NCBI GenBank assembly: GCA_039714495.1
Contig: JBDLJD010000080.1
Coordinates: forward strand, 1-20,300
DNA: 20,300 nucleotides
Reading direction: 5' to 3'
From: JAJDNW01 sp039714495
GTDB taxonomy: Bacteria; Desulfobacterota; Desulfobacteria; Desulfobacterales; B30-G6
The notes beneath the pieces are model-generated. The model made no database searches, had not been told where the DNA came from, and saw only the letters and a program-made list of their open reading frames with translations. Made by a program: the position numbers and the translations under genes. Positions 8,048 to 15,409 of the stretch are shown piece by piece (positions within the stretch are counted from its first letter, which is position 1; each line of letters opens with the position of its first letter).

Positions 8048-8340
8048 GACCGGAAGCCGTAGTGAAACATTTCATAGGTCGTATTGCCACCCAGAAGTTC
8101 GTCAATCTGGGCCTGTATGTCCTGCCGTTTCTTGCTCAGCAGCCATTTTTCCCAATGCCCGGGTGTTTCCCAGGTGCTGATGATGAGGAATATATCCGGA
8201 CGGTCGCTGCTCTTCATGGTTTCACCGGAAATATAGCCGGGTTGGTCGGCGGCTAGTGATCGCATTTCTTTGAACAAACCGAGCATATCTCTGCCTTTGT
8301 CTTCAGGTACTGTGCGGGTGATTAAAATTTTTACGGTCAT
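8044..8340 (-). CDS. ABM-fold (antibiotic biosynthesis monooxygenase-like) protein
   Basis: A 98-residue protein with the dimeric alpha+beta barrel layout of the ABM family: the strand VKILITRTVPEDKG, a helix, PGYISGETM, and IFLIISTWETPGHWEKWL with the conserved W-x-S/W region. Family members include cofactor-free oxygenases, heme-degrading enzymes and many uncharacterised stress proteins. In a strict anaerobe, oxygen defence or a non-oxygenase role is as likely as a monooxygenase reaction. AAGGAGG precedes the ATG by seven bases. It is the first gene of the operon with the flavin reductase, NTF2-like protein and amidase. Confidence 0.8.
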   Translation of the reverse strand: MTVKILITRTVPEDKGRDMLGLFKEMRSLAADQPGYISGETMKSSDRPDIFLIISTWETPGHWEKWLLSKKRQDIQAQIDELLGGNTTYEMFHYGFRS

Positions 8341-8381
8341 GGCAAGCCTCCTTTTGGTTTTCTATTTAGAGCATTCAGCAG

Positions 8382-8408
8382 CCAACCTTCAACGGGATTG
8401 AGGGTTGG
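8382..8408 (-). promoter_or_regulatory. Leader hairpin upstream of the ABM operon
   Basis: CCAACC-T-TCAA and TTGA-G-GGTTGG pair across a five-base loop, giving an 11-bp stem with one T/G position. It lies about 42 bases before the ABM start codon, within the likely 5' leader. Without a following U-tract it is not a standard terminator. An operator or an mRNA-stability structure is possible. Confidence 0.4.
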
Positions 8409-8508
8409 TTGGTGTGACAGGCGACAAAAAGAAGTGGACAAATAGAAATCAGATCAGCCTCGAATACAAACCGGTGTCAATTCAGGTACGATCCAAAGCA
8501 ATATATAT

Positions 8509-8537
8509 TAAATATATGATCCGGAAGAGGAGGTCAA
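8509..8537 (-). promoter_or_regulatory. Candidate sigma70 promoter for the ABM-to-amidase operon
   Basis: Read on the minus strand, TTGACC (8537-8532) is followed by a 17-base spacer and TATTTA (8514-8509) within an AT-rich run. The match is five of six at -35 and weaker at -10. It would produce a leader of about 160 bases containing the hairpin at 8382-8408. Confidence 0.4.
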
Positions 8538-8709
8538 GGCAAGTCATGGTTTTGGGCTGGGTCTTATCAATTGTTTCATGATTGGAATACCGGGTTATTC
8601 AGGGCTGACCAGTTGTAGTCAAATGATGAATTTCGTTTTCCAAACCCAAGCTGTAAAGGTGTGTATGGTAGCCACGCAGTCGCATTTTATAAAATTGTGG
8701 TACACAAGT

Positions 8710-9855
8710 TTATTCTTGCAGCACATTGCCTGCCACATAGGTTTCCCCCATTTTCAGAATGCGCAGTTCCATTTCCTGGGGATGCATGTTGTCCCATGCA
8801 TACTGCAAGCGGCGGGGTGGTTCCATCATGTGTTCGAAACTCATAATCCAGGTTCCCCATCCCCAGGGGACAAAGACCCGGCACTCCAGGTCTTCGGCGG
8901 CATTGACGGCATCTTCCGGTGCAAAGTGCCAGTGACGTTGAAACCAGGCCGTGATTGGCATGAGGCACACATCCATTTCCCCGACGTGTGATTTAATGTC
9001 CTTGAATACATCGCTGTACCCGGAGTCACCGGCAAAATAGATGCGGTGGTTGTGCCACTCTAACAGCCAGCCCCCCCAGAGGGATCGATCGGTTTCGGTC
9101 ATTGACCGACCGGAGCGATGATTGGCAGGCAAAAAGGTGATCGTAAGTTCGCCCACATTTTCACTGGCGTACCAATCCATGCCAACCACATGAGCATATC
9201 TGGATGGAAACGCTCTTTCGAGGCCGTGGGGGACATAATAACGGGTATCTTCAGGCAGTTTTTCGAGGGTGTTGTAGTTCAAATGATCGTAGTGATCGTG
9301 GGAAATGAGGACAATCAGGCTCTCTTTGCCATCGGCTGACGCTGAAACCGGTGTGATGGGAAGGTCTTCGACGCTAAGCGGCGTTTCTGCGTGGAGGGTG
9401 CCTATTTCAAAATACTTGCCGAATGTGCCCACCATGCCGTCAATTTTTTCAATGACCGGATCGACCAGGACCTGGTATTTACCGTCAATCTGAATGAGAA
9501 AGGAGGCGTGTCTGATCCAGGTGACCTGCAGCCCATGCACGGGGGCGTGAATGAGGGACAAATCAGGGGTGACTGTATAGTCTGCCGGATCATACCCTTT
9601 GGTCCTGTCGATATCGCCTCTGGGATCGCTTAAAAGGGCATACTTTTTGGTTCCTTTTTCATGGGGCTGTCTGAAATCGATGGCATCGTACTCGGATTCT
9701 TCCATGTAGCCGTATTTGGGTGGAAACAGATTTTTATAATGCATCCGTTCCCAATCCCAGTCATCGATGTCCGGGTTTTCGATGACATGGCGATGCGGGG
9801 AACAGTGGCAGAGCAATATTAATAAAATGAGGCACAGCAGTATGCGAAGGTTCAT
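8710..9855 (-). CDS. Membrane-anchored MBL-fold hydrolase (NAPE-PLD-like)
   Basis: A 381-residue protein of the metallo-beta-lactamase superfamily. The H-x-H-x-D-H zinc motif is in ISHDHYDHL (about residues 185-192). The later metal ligands are in PANHRSGR and FAGDSGY, and the closing histidine is in RHWHFAPEDA, a context seen in N-acyl-phosphatidylethanolamine phospholipase D-like bacterial proteins. The N-terminus has a strongly hydrophobic run ending LLCHC, so export with lipid anchoring is likely, although the lipobox is not canonical. The substrate may be a phospholipid or another phosphodiester; this is inference. The ATG at 9855 and a GTG at 9867 are both possible and neither has a clear ribosome binding site. 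The start lies within 15 bases of the DUF362 gene's stop, so translation is probably coupled. Confidence 0.8.
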   Translation of the reverse strand: MNLRILLCLILLILLCHCSPHRHVIENPDIDDWDWERMHYKNLFPPKYGYMEESEYDAIDFRQPHEKGTKKYALLSDPRGDIDRTKGYDPADYTVTPDLSLIHAPVHGLQVTWIRHASFLIQIDGKYQVLVDPVIEKIDGMVGTFGKYFEIGTLHAETPLSVEDLPITPVSASADGKESLIVLISHDHYDHLNYNTLEKLPEDTRYYVPHGLERAFPSRYAHVVGMDWYASENVGELTITFLPANHRSGRSMTETDRSLWGGWLLEWHNHRIYFAGDSGYSDVFKDIKSHVGEMDVCLMPITAWFQRHWHFAPEDAVNAAEDLECRVFVPWGWGTWIMSFEHMMEPPRRLQYAWDNMHPQEMELRILKMGETYVAGNVLQE

Positions 9856-9869
9856 TTTTATCGGCACAT

Positions 9870-11147
9870 TTAAATATTGATTTGACTATTCATGTACGCG
9901 GTTACAGAGTGGTCAGGCTGCTGGTTTACTTCTTGGATGTGAATGCCGGTCGGCCGTCCCCCGAGGCGCGTGAGATTGTTCAGGATGGCCGGGTGGTTGT
10001 AGAGATTGCCCGGTTCAAAGTAGTCAATGGGCGGGGTTCCCCGGCCTGCTATTTCGGGCCACATTTTTTCAGTGAACTGTTTGTTGTGGCGTGACCGGCT
10101 TTTGGTCAGATGTCCGTAGGTCATGTGGGAAAACGATGATGTTTCGAAATTTCGGTTCCACTCTAGCCAGGCATACGCCACCATTTCATGGGCGAGTAAA
10201 TTTTCTGAGGCAATTACCAATCCGTACTCAGGCTTTGCTTTGGGTCCGTCATTGGGGCCGAACAGGGTTAGAACCATCCTGCCGGAAGACACCGTCAACC
10301 TGAGCTTGGAAGCGATGGCCGGGATTTGGTTGATTTCCTCGTACATGGCATAGAAGCGGCCGCCTCCGTTGTGGAGTTCGCCCCGGCTGTCGCCGCGCAA
10401 AAATCCGACGGCCAGTTTAAAACCCAGCGAATTCCCGGCCAGAATATGTGAGGCCACCCTGGGAAGGAAAACAATGTGATCCACATCGTCAAGCATGGAC
10501 GGTATCATGATAGGGCTTTTCCAGTGGTGGTCACCATCCGGCCAGGTCGGTTGATAGGCGCCCCACCCGTACTCTTCGAAAAAGATGGGCTGGGCACCGC
10601 TGCTTTCGATGGCTTGCAGCAAACCTGCTTGACGGGCCAGCTTCCGTGAGGACCCTTGCTGTGTGTCCTTGGTCCACTGTACGGTTCCAAAGCTGCTCTG
10701 ATCGCCCACGAATATGCTGCCGGCGCCTTTTTCCTCCAACAGTTTGATCATGCAGTGGACAGACCAGGGATCGGTGGTGGCAGGATATGGTTTACCTGAA
10801 TTCAGGGAGAGCTTGATCAGCACCCGATCCCCGCGGGATAACCAGGAAAAATCCGTGGCTGCCTCGACCGCTTTTTTATAGAGGGCATAGCTGTTTTCAT
10901 GTTCTCCTTTGGCCACCCATGTACAGCTAGTTCCGAGGACCAGGTCATTCAAAAAAGCGATGTCAGGCGGGGGTGGGGGGGTGGTTTGGGCATCTATAGT
11001 CGTCCGGGAGCAGGCAGGGAGCACGGCTGCCGCTGCCAGGCCTGCCGTGGCTATTAAGAATTCACGTCGTGTGAATTGTCGTTTGAAACAATGCGTTTCT
11101 TGCGGAATGTCCGTGCGTTCTCTGTTGGTTCCGTATATTCCATACAT
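9870..11147 (-). CDS. Tat-exported DUF362 lipoprotein
   Basis: A 425-residue protein with a twin-arginine signal (FTRREFLIATAG, Arg27-Arg28) that ends in a lipobox-like VLPAC with Cys46. A short proline run follows before the mature domain. The mature part fits DUF362: the DRVLIKLSLNSGKPYPATT strand, GSIFVGDQSSFG, and DDVDHIVFLPRVASHILAG. DUF362 proteins have no settled function; some are linked to iron-sulfur or radical chemistry, but no ferredoxin motif is present here. Tat export implies folding, possibly with a cofactor, before transport. I chose ATG 11147 because GGAGGTGAT sits just upstream; the TTG at 11165 would place that site inside the gene. It forms a two-gene operon with the MBL hydrolase. 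Confidence 0.82.
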   Translation of the reverse strand: MYGIYGTNRERTDIPQETHCFKRQFTRREFLIATAGLAAAAVLPACSRTTIDAQTTPPPPPDIAFLNDLVLGTSCTWVAKGEHENSYALYKKAVEAATDFSWLSRGDRVLIKLSLNSGKPYPATTDPWSVHCMIKLLEEKGAGSIFVGDQSSFGTVQWTKDTQQGSSRKLARQAGLLQAIESSGAQPIFFEEYGWGAYQPTWPDGDHHWKSPIMIPSMLDDVDHIVFLPRVASHILAGNSLGFKLAVGFLRGDSRGELHNGGGRFYAMYEEINQIPAIASKLRLTVSSGRMVLTLFGPNDGPKAKPEYGLVIASENLLAHEMVAYAWLEWNRNFETSSFSHMTYGHLTKSRSRHNKQFTEKMWPEIAGRGTPPIDYFEPGNLYNHPAILNNLTRLGGRPTGIHIQEVNQQPDHSVTAYMNSQINI

Positions 11148-11301
11148 TTTATCACCTCCGGCCAAATAGGTTGAGAACCAGTGAAGATGATATGCTCAGA
11201 CAAGGTACGACAAATCGAGATCTATGCTTCGAATATGTTTAAAGTCAATGTATACATATCTGATTTGATGGAAGCGGTCAACAGGTGGCAGGGCCGATGG
11301 A

Positions 11302-11328
11302 CAGATCCCGCCAGGAAGGCGGGATCTG
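11302..11328 (-). terminator. Strong hairpin ending the hdrA-metF operon
   Basis: CAGATCCCGCC and GGCGGGATCTG form a perfect 11-bp GC-rich stem with a five-base loop, 24 bases after the stop codon of the outer-membrane protein gene. There is only a weak T-rich stretch after it on either strand, so it may be a processing or stability stem as well as a terminator. Its position at the end of the transcription unit supports termination. Confidence 0.55.
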
Positions 11329-11352
11329 AGGGTATTTAAACGTGAAATATTT

Positions 11353-11874
11353 TTATTTAGCTACTTTAGGCCCGCCAAAGTAGTAGTGGAGACCAGCCGA
11401 GACAGCCGTATCCGCCGAAGTATTAAAGGATGAATTGTCCCTGTAGTCGGAGAATACGAGACCGACCTCCGCAGAAAAGCCGAGGTTGGGCAGTCCGCTG
11501 AAAAAATATTCCAGACCAACGCCGCCGCTAAGCCACCAGCCGGTATCGTCATTTCCATTGTCCGGGTCTACACGGCTCAAACCCAGACCGCCGATGCCGG
11601 CCACGTACATGTTTTGTTCGTCGATCAATTTGTATATGACCTTGCCACCTGCGTCGATTTCATCGTAATTGTCGCTGAAGGTAAACCCAAAGATGCCCTG
11701 GAAACCGAGATCGTTGTTGAGCCAGTATTTAGCTGAAATCGAATCCATGCCATTTTCACTGAGTTGTGAATTGAATCCGACGCCCACCTTACCCTTGAGG
11801 TCTTTCGCGTAAACCGTGCCGGCAACCAGTAGGGAACACATGCAAACAACTGCTAACAATTTGAATACTTTCAT
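11353..11874 (-). CDS. Small outer-membrane beta-barrel protein
   Basis: A 173-residue protein with a clear Sec signal peptide (basic MKVFK, hydrophobic core, cleavage after TVYA at residue 23). Alternating polar/apolar strands follow, with aromatic girdles and a C-terminal strand containing GLHYYFG. It resembles OmpW/OmpA-barrel-sized porin-like proteins with about eight strands. AAGGAGG lies six bases before the ATG, and the gap to the metF stop is only about 15 bases, so it appears to be the last gene of the same mRNA. A surface protein after a cytoplasmic redox complex is odd. It may simply be read from the operon or have its own promoter inside metF. Confidence 0.8.
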   Translation of the reverse strand: MKVFKLLAVVCMCSLLVAGTVYAKDLKGKVGVGFNSQLSENGMDSISAKYWLNNDLGFQGIFGFTFSDNYDEIDAGGKVIYKLIDEQNMYVAGIGGLGLSRVDPDNGNDDTGWWLSGGVGLEYFFSGLPNLGFSAEVGLVFSDYRDNSSFNTSADTAVSAGLHYYFGGPKVAK

Positions 11875-11889
11875 CTTTCCTCCTTATAA

Positions 11890-12834
11890 TTATACTTCAG
11901 GCCTGGGAAGCACCTTGGCCTGTTCGGCAATTTCAGGTACCTTGTGCTCCCACTCGATGGCCATCAGGTGGACGCCGTGAACCCCTTTCATTTCCTTGAA
12001 TTCCTCGATCTGTTCACAGGCCATTTTGATGCCCTCGGCAGCCACTTTGCCTTTTTCGGCTCCCTGCAGGCGGTTGATAACCTCGTCGGGTACATCCATG
12101 CCCGGCACCTTGGCTTTCATGTATTTGGCCATACCGACACTTTTCATGGGCGTGACGCCCGCGAGGATGTAAACCTTTTCGGTAAGGCCCATGTCGTTGG
12201 CCTGCTGCACCCACTTACGGAACTTGTCCATGTTGTAGATGCACTGGGTCTGGATAAAGTCCACACCGGCGTTGATTTTTTTGGCCAGCCGGTGAACCCG
12301 CCATTCAAACGGGTCGGCAAAAGGGTTCGCGGCAGCGCCGATGAACATCTTGGGGCTACCTTCCAGTTCGGCTCCGCCCAGAAACTTGCCTTCGTCGCGC
12401 ATTTTTTTGACCATGCCGATCAACTGAATGGAGTCGATGTCGAACACGCCCTTGGCATTGGGGTGGTCGCCGAATTTCTGGTGGTCGCCGGACAGGCAAA
12501 GCATGTTCTTGATCCCCAGGGCAGATGCACCCAGAATGTCGGCCTGCATGGCTAGGCGGTTGCGATCCCGGCAGACCATCTGGAAATTGGGTTCCAGGCC
12601 TTGCTGCATAATTAAGAGGCTGGCTGCCCAGCTGGACATCCTCACCATAGCGGTCTGGTTGTCGGTGATGTTGACCGCATCCACCATGCCCACGAGGTGT
12701 TTTGCTTTTTCCGTGACTTCCTCGACAGCATTGCCGCGGGGGGGACCCAGTTCGCCGGTAAAGGCAAATTGACCGGCTTTTAGAACTTTTTCAAGGTTGC
12801 TGCCTGATTTAAAACCATTTCCCTCTGTACTCAT
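11890..12834 (-). CDS. metF: Methylene-tetrahydrofolate reductase, MetF subunit
   Basis: A 314-residue TIM-barrel flavoprotein that interconverts 5,10-methylene-THF and 5-methyl-THF. Visible signatures are FTGELGPPRGN at the start, DAVNITDNQTAMVRMSS, the folate/flavin loop NMLCLSGDH, and GVDFIQTQCIYNM. Its length matches the short bacterial/acetogen type that has no regulatory domain. I start at ATG 12834, which follows AAGGTGG with a five-base gap; a GTG at 12843 lies inside that site. It sits 53 bases after metV and downstream of hdrA-mvhD-dsrK-like, the arrangement of MetFV-Hdr-MvhD complexes known from Moorella. In sulfate reducers that oxidise acetate or fix CO2 this enzyme carries the methyl branch of the Wood-Ljungdahl pathway. 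Confidence 0.92.
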   Translation of the reverse strand: MSTEGNGFKSGSNLEKVLKAGQFAFTGELGPPRGNAVEEVTEKAKHLVGMVDAVNITDNQTAMVRMSSWAASLLIMQQGLEPNFQMVCRDRNRLAMQADILGASALGIKNMLCLSGDHQKFGDHPNAKGVFDIDSIQLIGMVKKMRDEGKFLGGAELEGSPKMFIGAAANPFADPFEWRVHRLAKKINAGVDFIQTQCIYNMDKFRKWVQQANDMGLTEKVYILAGVTPMKSVGMAKYMKAKVPGMDVPDEVINRLQGAEKGKVAAEGIKMACEQIEEFKEMKGVHGVHLMAIEWEHKVPEIAEQAKVLPRPEV

Positions 12835-12887
12835 ATTGACCACCTTATTTCAAAAACAGTTGGTTATTGTTGAAAATACCGTTCCCC

Positions 12888-13562
12888 TTAGGCGTCCTTT
12901 TCGGGTTTTTTGTATCCCGGTTGAACCAGCGTGCGCGGAATCTGGTCGTTCCAGCCCACCGGTTCCTTGATCTTCAGGATGTTGTCCAGCCGGTCCTGGG
13001 TGGCCAGGCGTTCGTAAATGTTGAACCAGGCACAGGGTTGCGCATCGTCTATTTCGCAGTTTCCATTGTTGGTACCGCCGCAGGGGCCGTTGTAAAGGCC
13101 CTTGGCGCACATGGTAACCGGACAGATGCCGCCGGTCAGACCAAGCACGCATTCACCGCAGGAGCGGCAGCGTTCTTCGTACCATCCCACGGCAAGGTTG
13201 GCCGACATGCCTGTGGTGTCCACTGCCGGGTAAACCGGAATTCCGGGGAAACGCTCCGCCAGGAACTGGATGCCCACACCGCAGGCCATGGACAGGATTG
13301 CATCGTAATCCTTTACCAGATCGTCCAGCCCTTCGAGGTATTCCACGTCACACTGGCGCTCGATGGTGATGGTGCCCGTCTCCAGCGGGTTGTCGTCAAG
13401 CCGTCTGGCCATGTCCAGTTCGGTGTTGAGGACGTCGACCTCTTTTTCACCGCCGGCCAGGCAGACCGCCACACAGGTTCCGCACCCGGCGACCAGTACT
13501 TTTTTGTAGTCCTGGATGTATTCTTTGATTTCATCAAAGGGTTTTCTTTTGGCAACTATCAT
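12888..13562 (-). CDS. metV: MetV, iron-sulfur partner of MetF (MTHFR_C family)
   Basis: A 224-residue protein with an N-terminal Cys cluster (C27-x2-C30-x3-C34, plus Cys71 and Cys94) and the diagnostic C-terminal cluster (C132-x2-C135-x2-C138, C147, C152, C161, C169) in the context MCAKGLYNGPCGG. MetV proteins bind iron-sulfur clusters and feed electrons to the FAD of MetF; MetF of this class is inactive or poorly active without MetV. The ATG at 13562 has GAGGAGG five bases upstream. Both cysteine clusters are complete and there is no internal stop. Its place between the HdrD/DsrK-like subunit and MetF fits its role as the electron bridge. Confidence 0.92.
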   Translation of the reverse strand: MIVAKRKPFDEIKEYIQDYKKVLVAGCGTCVAVCLAGGEKEVDVLNTELDMARRLDDNPLETGTITIERQCDVEYLEGLDDLVKDYDAILSMACGVGIQFLAERFPGIPVYPAVDTTGMSANLAVGWYEERCRSCGECVLGLTGGICPVTMCAKGLYNGPCGGTNNGNCEIDDAQPCAWFNIYERLATQDRLDNILKIKEPVGWNDQIPRTLVQPGYKKPEKDA

Positions 13563-13652
13563 TTTTCCTCCTCAACTGTCACACACCATCCACTGTTGCC
13601 ATCCAATCTCCGGTTCGCAAAAAACCTACAGCAGATGGTAAATAACGGTCGC

Positions 13653-14972
13653 TTACATGGCTGTTTCAGGATGAAAGACATTCACTTCCTTGAGATCGTC
13701 TCCCAGGTATTCACGTTCGTTCGGGCCCAATATCCCCAGGGAAAGACAAATCAGTGTCCAGAGATGCACCACCGGGTAATTGCTGCCGTAATGTTCGCTC
13801 AATTCATGAATCTGGGCATGGCAGTTGTGGCATCCGGCGATACAGTAATCGGCCCCGGTGGCCTTGATCTGAGCGTCTTTTAACTTGCCGTATTGAAGAC
13901 GTTCTTCCTTAAAACCCGACTGCAGGAATCCGCCGCCGCCGCCGCAGCAGTAGTTGTTGGAACGGTTGGGCTGCATGTCGATGAAGTTTTCTTCACCGAC
14001 CACTGACTTGACAACAAAGCGCAGGTCTTCGGCAATGGGGTCGCCGTAGCTTTTGCGAACGATCTGGCAGGGATCCTGTACGGTAAACTTGATCTTCAGA
14101 TCCTTGTTCCAGTCGGAATTGACTTTGAGTCTGCCTTCACGGATCCATTTGGCGTAGTATTCATAGATGTTTTTTACTTCAAAATTGTGCTCGAGGTTGA
14201 ATTTTGTCAGTCCGGCCCGGACTGAGAAAGTGACGTGCCCTCACTCCGTGTTGAGAAAGGTTTTACACCCCAGCTCGTTGGCCGAATTGACCGTCATACG
14301 GGTGACGTGTTCCCAGGAGTCGTTGTCCGCCAGGAACATGCAGTAGTTCTCACCGCCCCAGCCCTTGCTGCCGTAAGTCCAGTCCACGCCGGCAAGATGC
14401 AGGATTTTCCACAGAGGTACCATTTCATCCGGTTCGGTCACCGGCTCCCTGGAGTTCTGGTTTAAAAAAAACTCGGCCCCCTGTTTGTCGATGGGGGCCT
14501 GCATGTCGGCAAATTCGGGCTGGGCTTCCTGGTACTCCTCCAGCACGTCTTCGACGACGAACACGAAATCCTCGGGCGTTGCCCCCATGGCGCTGGTGCT
14601 GTCGTTGCGCAGGGCCATGTCGCAGGAACCCAGAATACCCTTGGGACGTTCTTCTCTGGGTCTGAGCCCACGGGCATTGAAGATGAGCTGGGGGATGTCG
14701 ATCTTCATGGGGCAGACGTAGACGCAGCGCTGGCACATGGTGCACATCCAGGGCCAGTTCGATGCTTTAATCTCCTCATCCATTCCAAGCGCAGCCATGC
14801 GCAGAAATTTTCGCGGATCCATGCCGCCGAGCCCGGTTGCCGGGCAACCCGATGAGCAGGCGCCACAGGTTAGACAAAGATTCAGATTGCCTCCCTCGGG
14901 GAGAATCTCCTTTACTTTGTCGATAAAAAAGCTTTTCTTTTTTCCTCCAAGTTTGATTGCTTCTTCAGCCAT
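13653..14972 (-). CDS. DsrK/HdrD-like iron-sulfur selenoprotein (Sec244)
   Basis: A 439-residue protein, read through an in-frame UGA (14243-14241). The N-terminus is HdrC-like, with two 4Fe-4S motifs (C33-C36-C39-C43 and C77-C80-C83-C87). The C-terminus is a CCG domain: C302, C342-C343, C381-x2-C384, the spacing of the non-cubane 4Fe-4S cluster that handles disulfides in HdrB/HdrD. The UGA falls in FLNTE-U-GH, where DsrK/HmcF/HdrD-type proteins have the Cys of an E-C-G-H motif. The frame continues without another stop for 195 codons, and a perfect 7-bp hairpin follows at 14207-14225. A plain stop would cut off the whole CCG active domain. GGAG precedes the ATG, 14 bases after mvhD. It probably replaces separate HdrB and HdrC subunits. 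The annotation is often split into two genes here. Confidence 0.88.
14207..14225 (-). promoter_or_regulatory. Bacterial SECIS-like hairpin for Sec244 of the DsrK-like protein
   Basis: On the coding strand TCAGTCC pairs perfectly with GGACTGA around the loop GGGCC. The loop G residues lie about 22 bases after the UGA. Bacterial SECIS elements place a GG-containing loop at about this distance for SelB binding. This is the cleanest of the three hairpins in the operon. Confidence 0.75.
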
Positions 14973-14986
14973 AATATTCTCCAGAA

Positions 14987-15409
14987 TTAAGAGTTTATCT
15001 TATTTTTCAAAGGATTGGGGCCCAGGTTTTTTATATGCTCCGTCATCTCCTTTGCATAGGCTGCAAATGTGGGACCCTCGCCGGAAGAGAGATTATACAT
15101 CCGAACACGATCGGATTCAAGCCCGACTTCCGCTAACAGCATGCGAACGTGTTCCACCCGTTCCCGGGCTCTGAAATTGCCTTCGTTGTAATGGCAGGTG
15201 CCTTCAAGACAGCCGACCACGTAAGCACCGTCGGCGCCTTTTTGTATGGCGCGGAGCAGGTGAGTCACATCGACTTTTCCACTGCAAGGGACCAAGATAA
15301 TATTAATATTCGACGGATAATCGAGTCGCATGGAACCTGCCAGGTCCGCAGCTGAATATCCTCAGTAATTACAGCAAAACGCAATAATCGTCGGTTCAAA
15401 TTCCGTCAT
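14987..15409 (-). CDS. mvhD: MvhD/FlpD-family 2Fe-2S electron-transfer subunit, selenoprotein (Sec16)
   Basis: A 140-residue protein, read through UGA at 15364-15362. It starts MTEFEPTIIAFCCNY-U-GY, where cysteine-type relatives read CCNWC-SY. The sequence then continues in register with the family's SAADLAGSMRLDYP, PCSGKVD (Cys42) and GCLEGTCHYNEGN (Cys67, Cys72). Without Sec the first possible start is residue 27, which would remove the first three 2Fe-2S ligands. MvhD passes electrons between HdrA and its partner enzyme. The ATG overlaps the hdrA stop by one base (TGATG), and the end of hdrA supplies the GGAGG. Sec-type VhuD/MvhD proteins are known from methanogens and deltaproteobacteria. 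A SECIS-like hairpin is at 15332-15347. Confidence 0.9.
15332..15347 (-). promoter_or_regulatory. Bacterial SECIS-like hairpin for Sec16 of MvhD
   Basis: GGACCT pairs with AGG-T-TCC, leaving one bulged U and a three-base loop GGC. The loop GG begins 20 bases after the UGA. A bulged U and a GG loop are also features of the E. coli fdhF element, although there the bulge is on the 5' arm. Confidence 0.6.

Larger units (their letters stand above)
8341..8709. other. Intergenic region between the MBL-hydrolase gene and the ABM operon
   Basis: About 370 bases with no gene. It contains the leader hairpin at 8382-8408 and an AT-rich stretch near 8500-8520 that holds a possible minus-strand promoter. 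Nothing else was recognised in the 8540-8709 part, where no terminator is obvious after the MBL gene. Confidence 0.6.

Noticed and set aside
10974..10985. G-rich run inside the DUF362 gene as a phase-variable tract
   Set aside because: It is interrupted by a T and encodes a short proline linker after the lipobox; the frame is intact.
11220..11248. Promoter for the DUF362-MBL operon (TTGACT with 17-base spacer)
   Set aside because: The -35 is good, but the -10 (ATAGAT) is poor in every register, so I do not call it.
12867..13883. 338-codon open frame on the + strand opposite metV and the end of the DsrK-like gene
   Set aside because: It is antisense to two genes with clear family motifs, has no recognisable domain or ribosome binding site, and is a typical shadow of GC-rich coding sequence.
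14003..14972. Reading the DsrK-like region as two genes or as a nonsense pseudogene
   Set aside because: The UGA is at a conserved Cys position, the frame continues in register for 195 codons, and a perfect hairpin follows; the same holds for two neighbouring genes. Selenocysteine explains all three better than three independent mutations.
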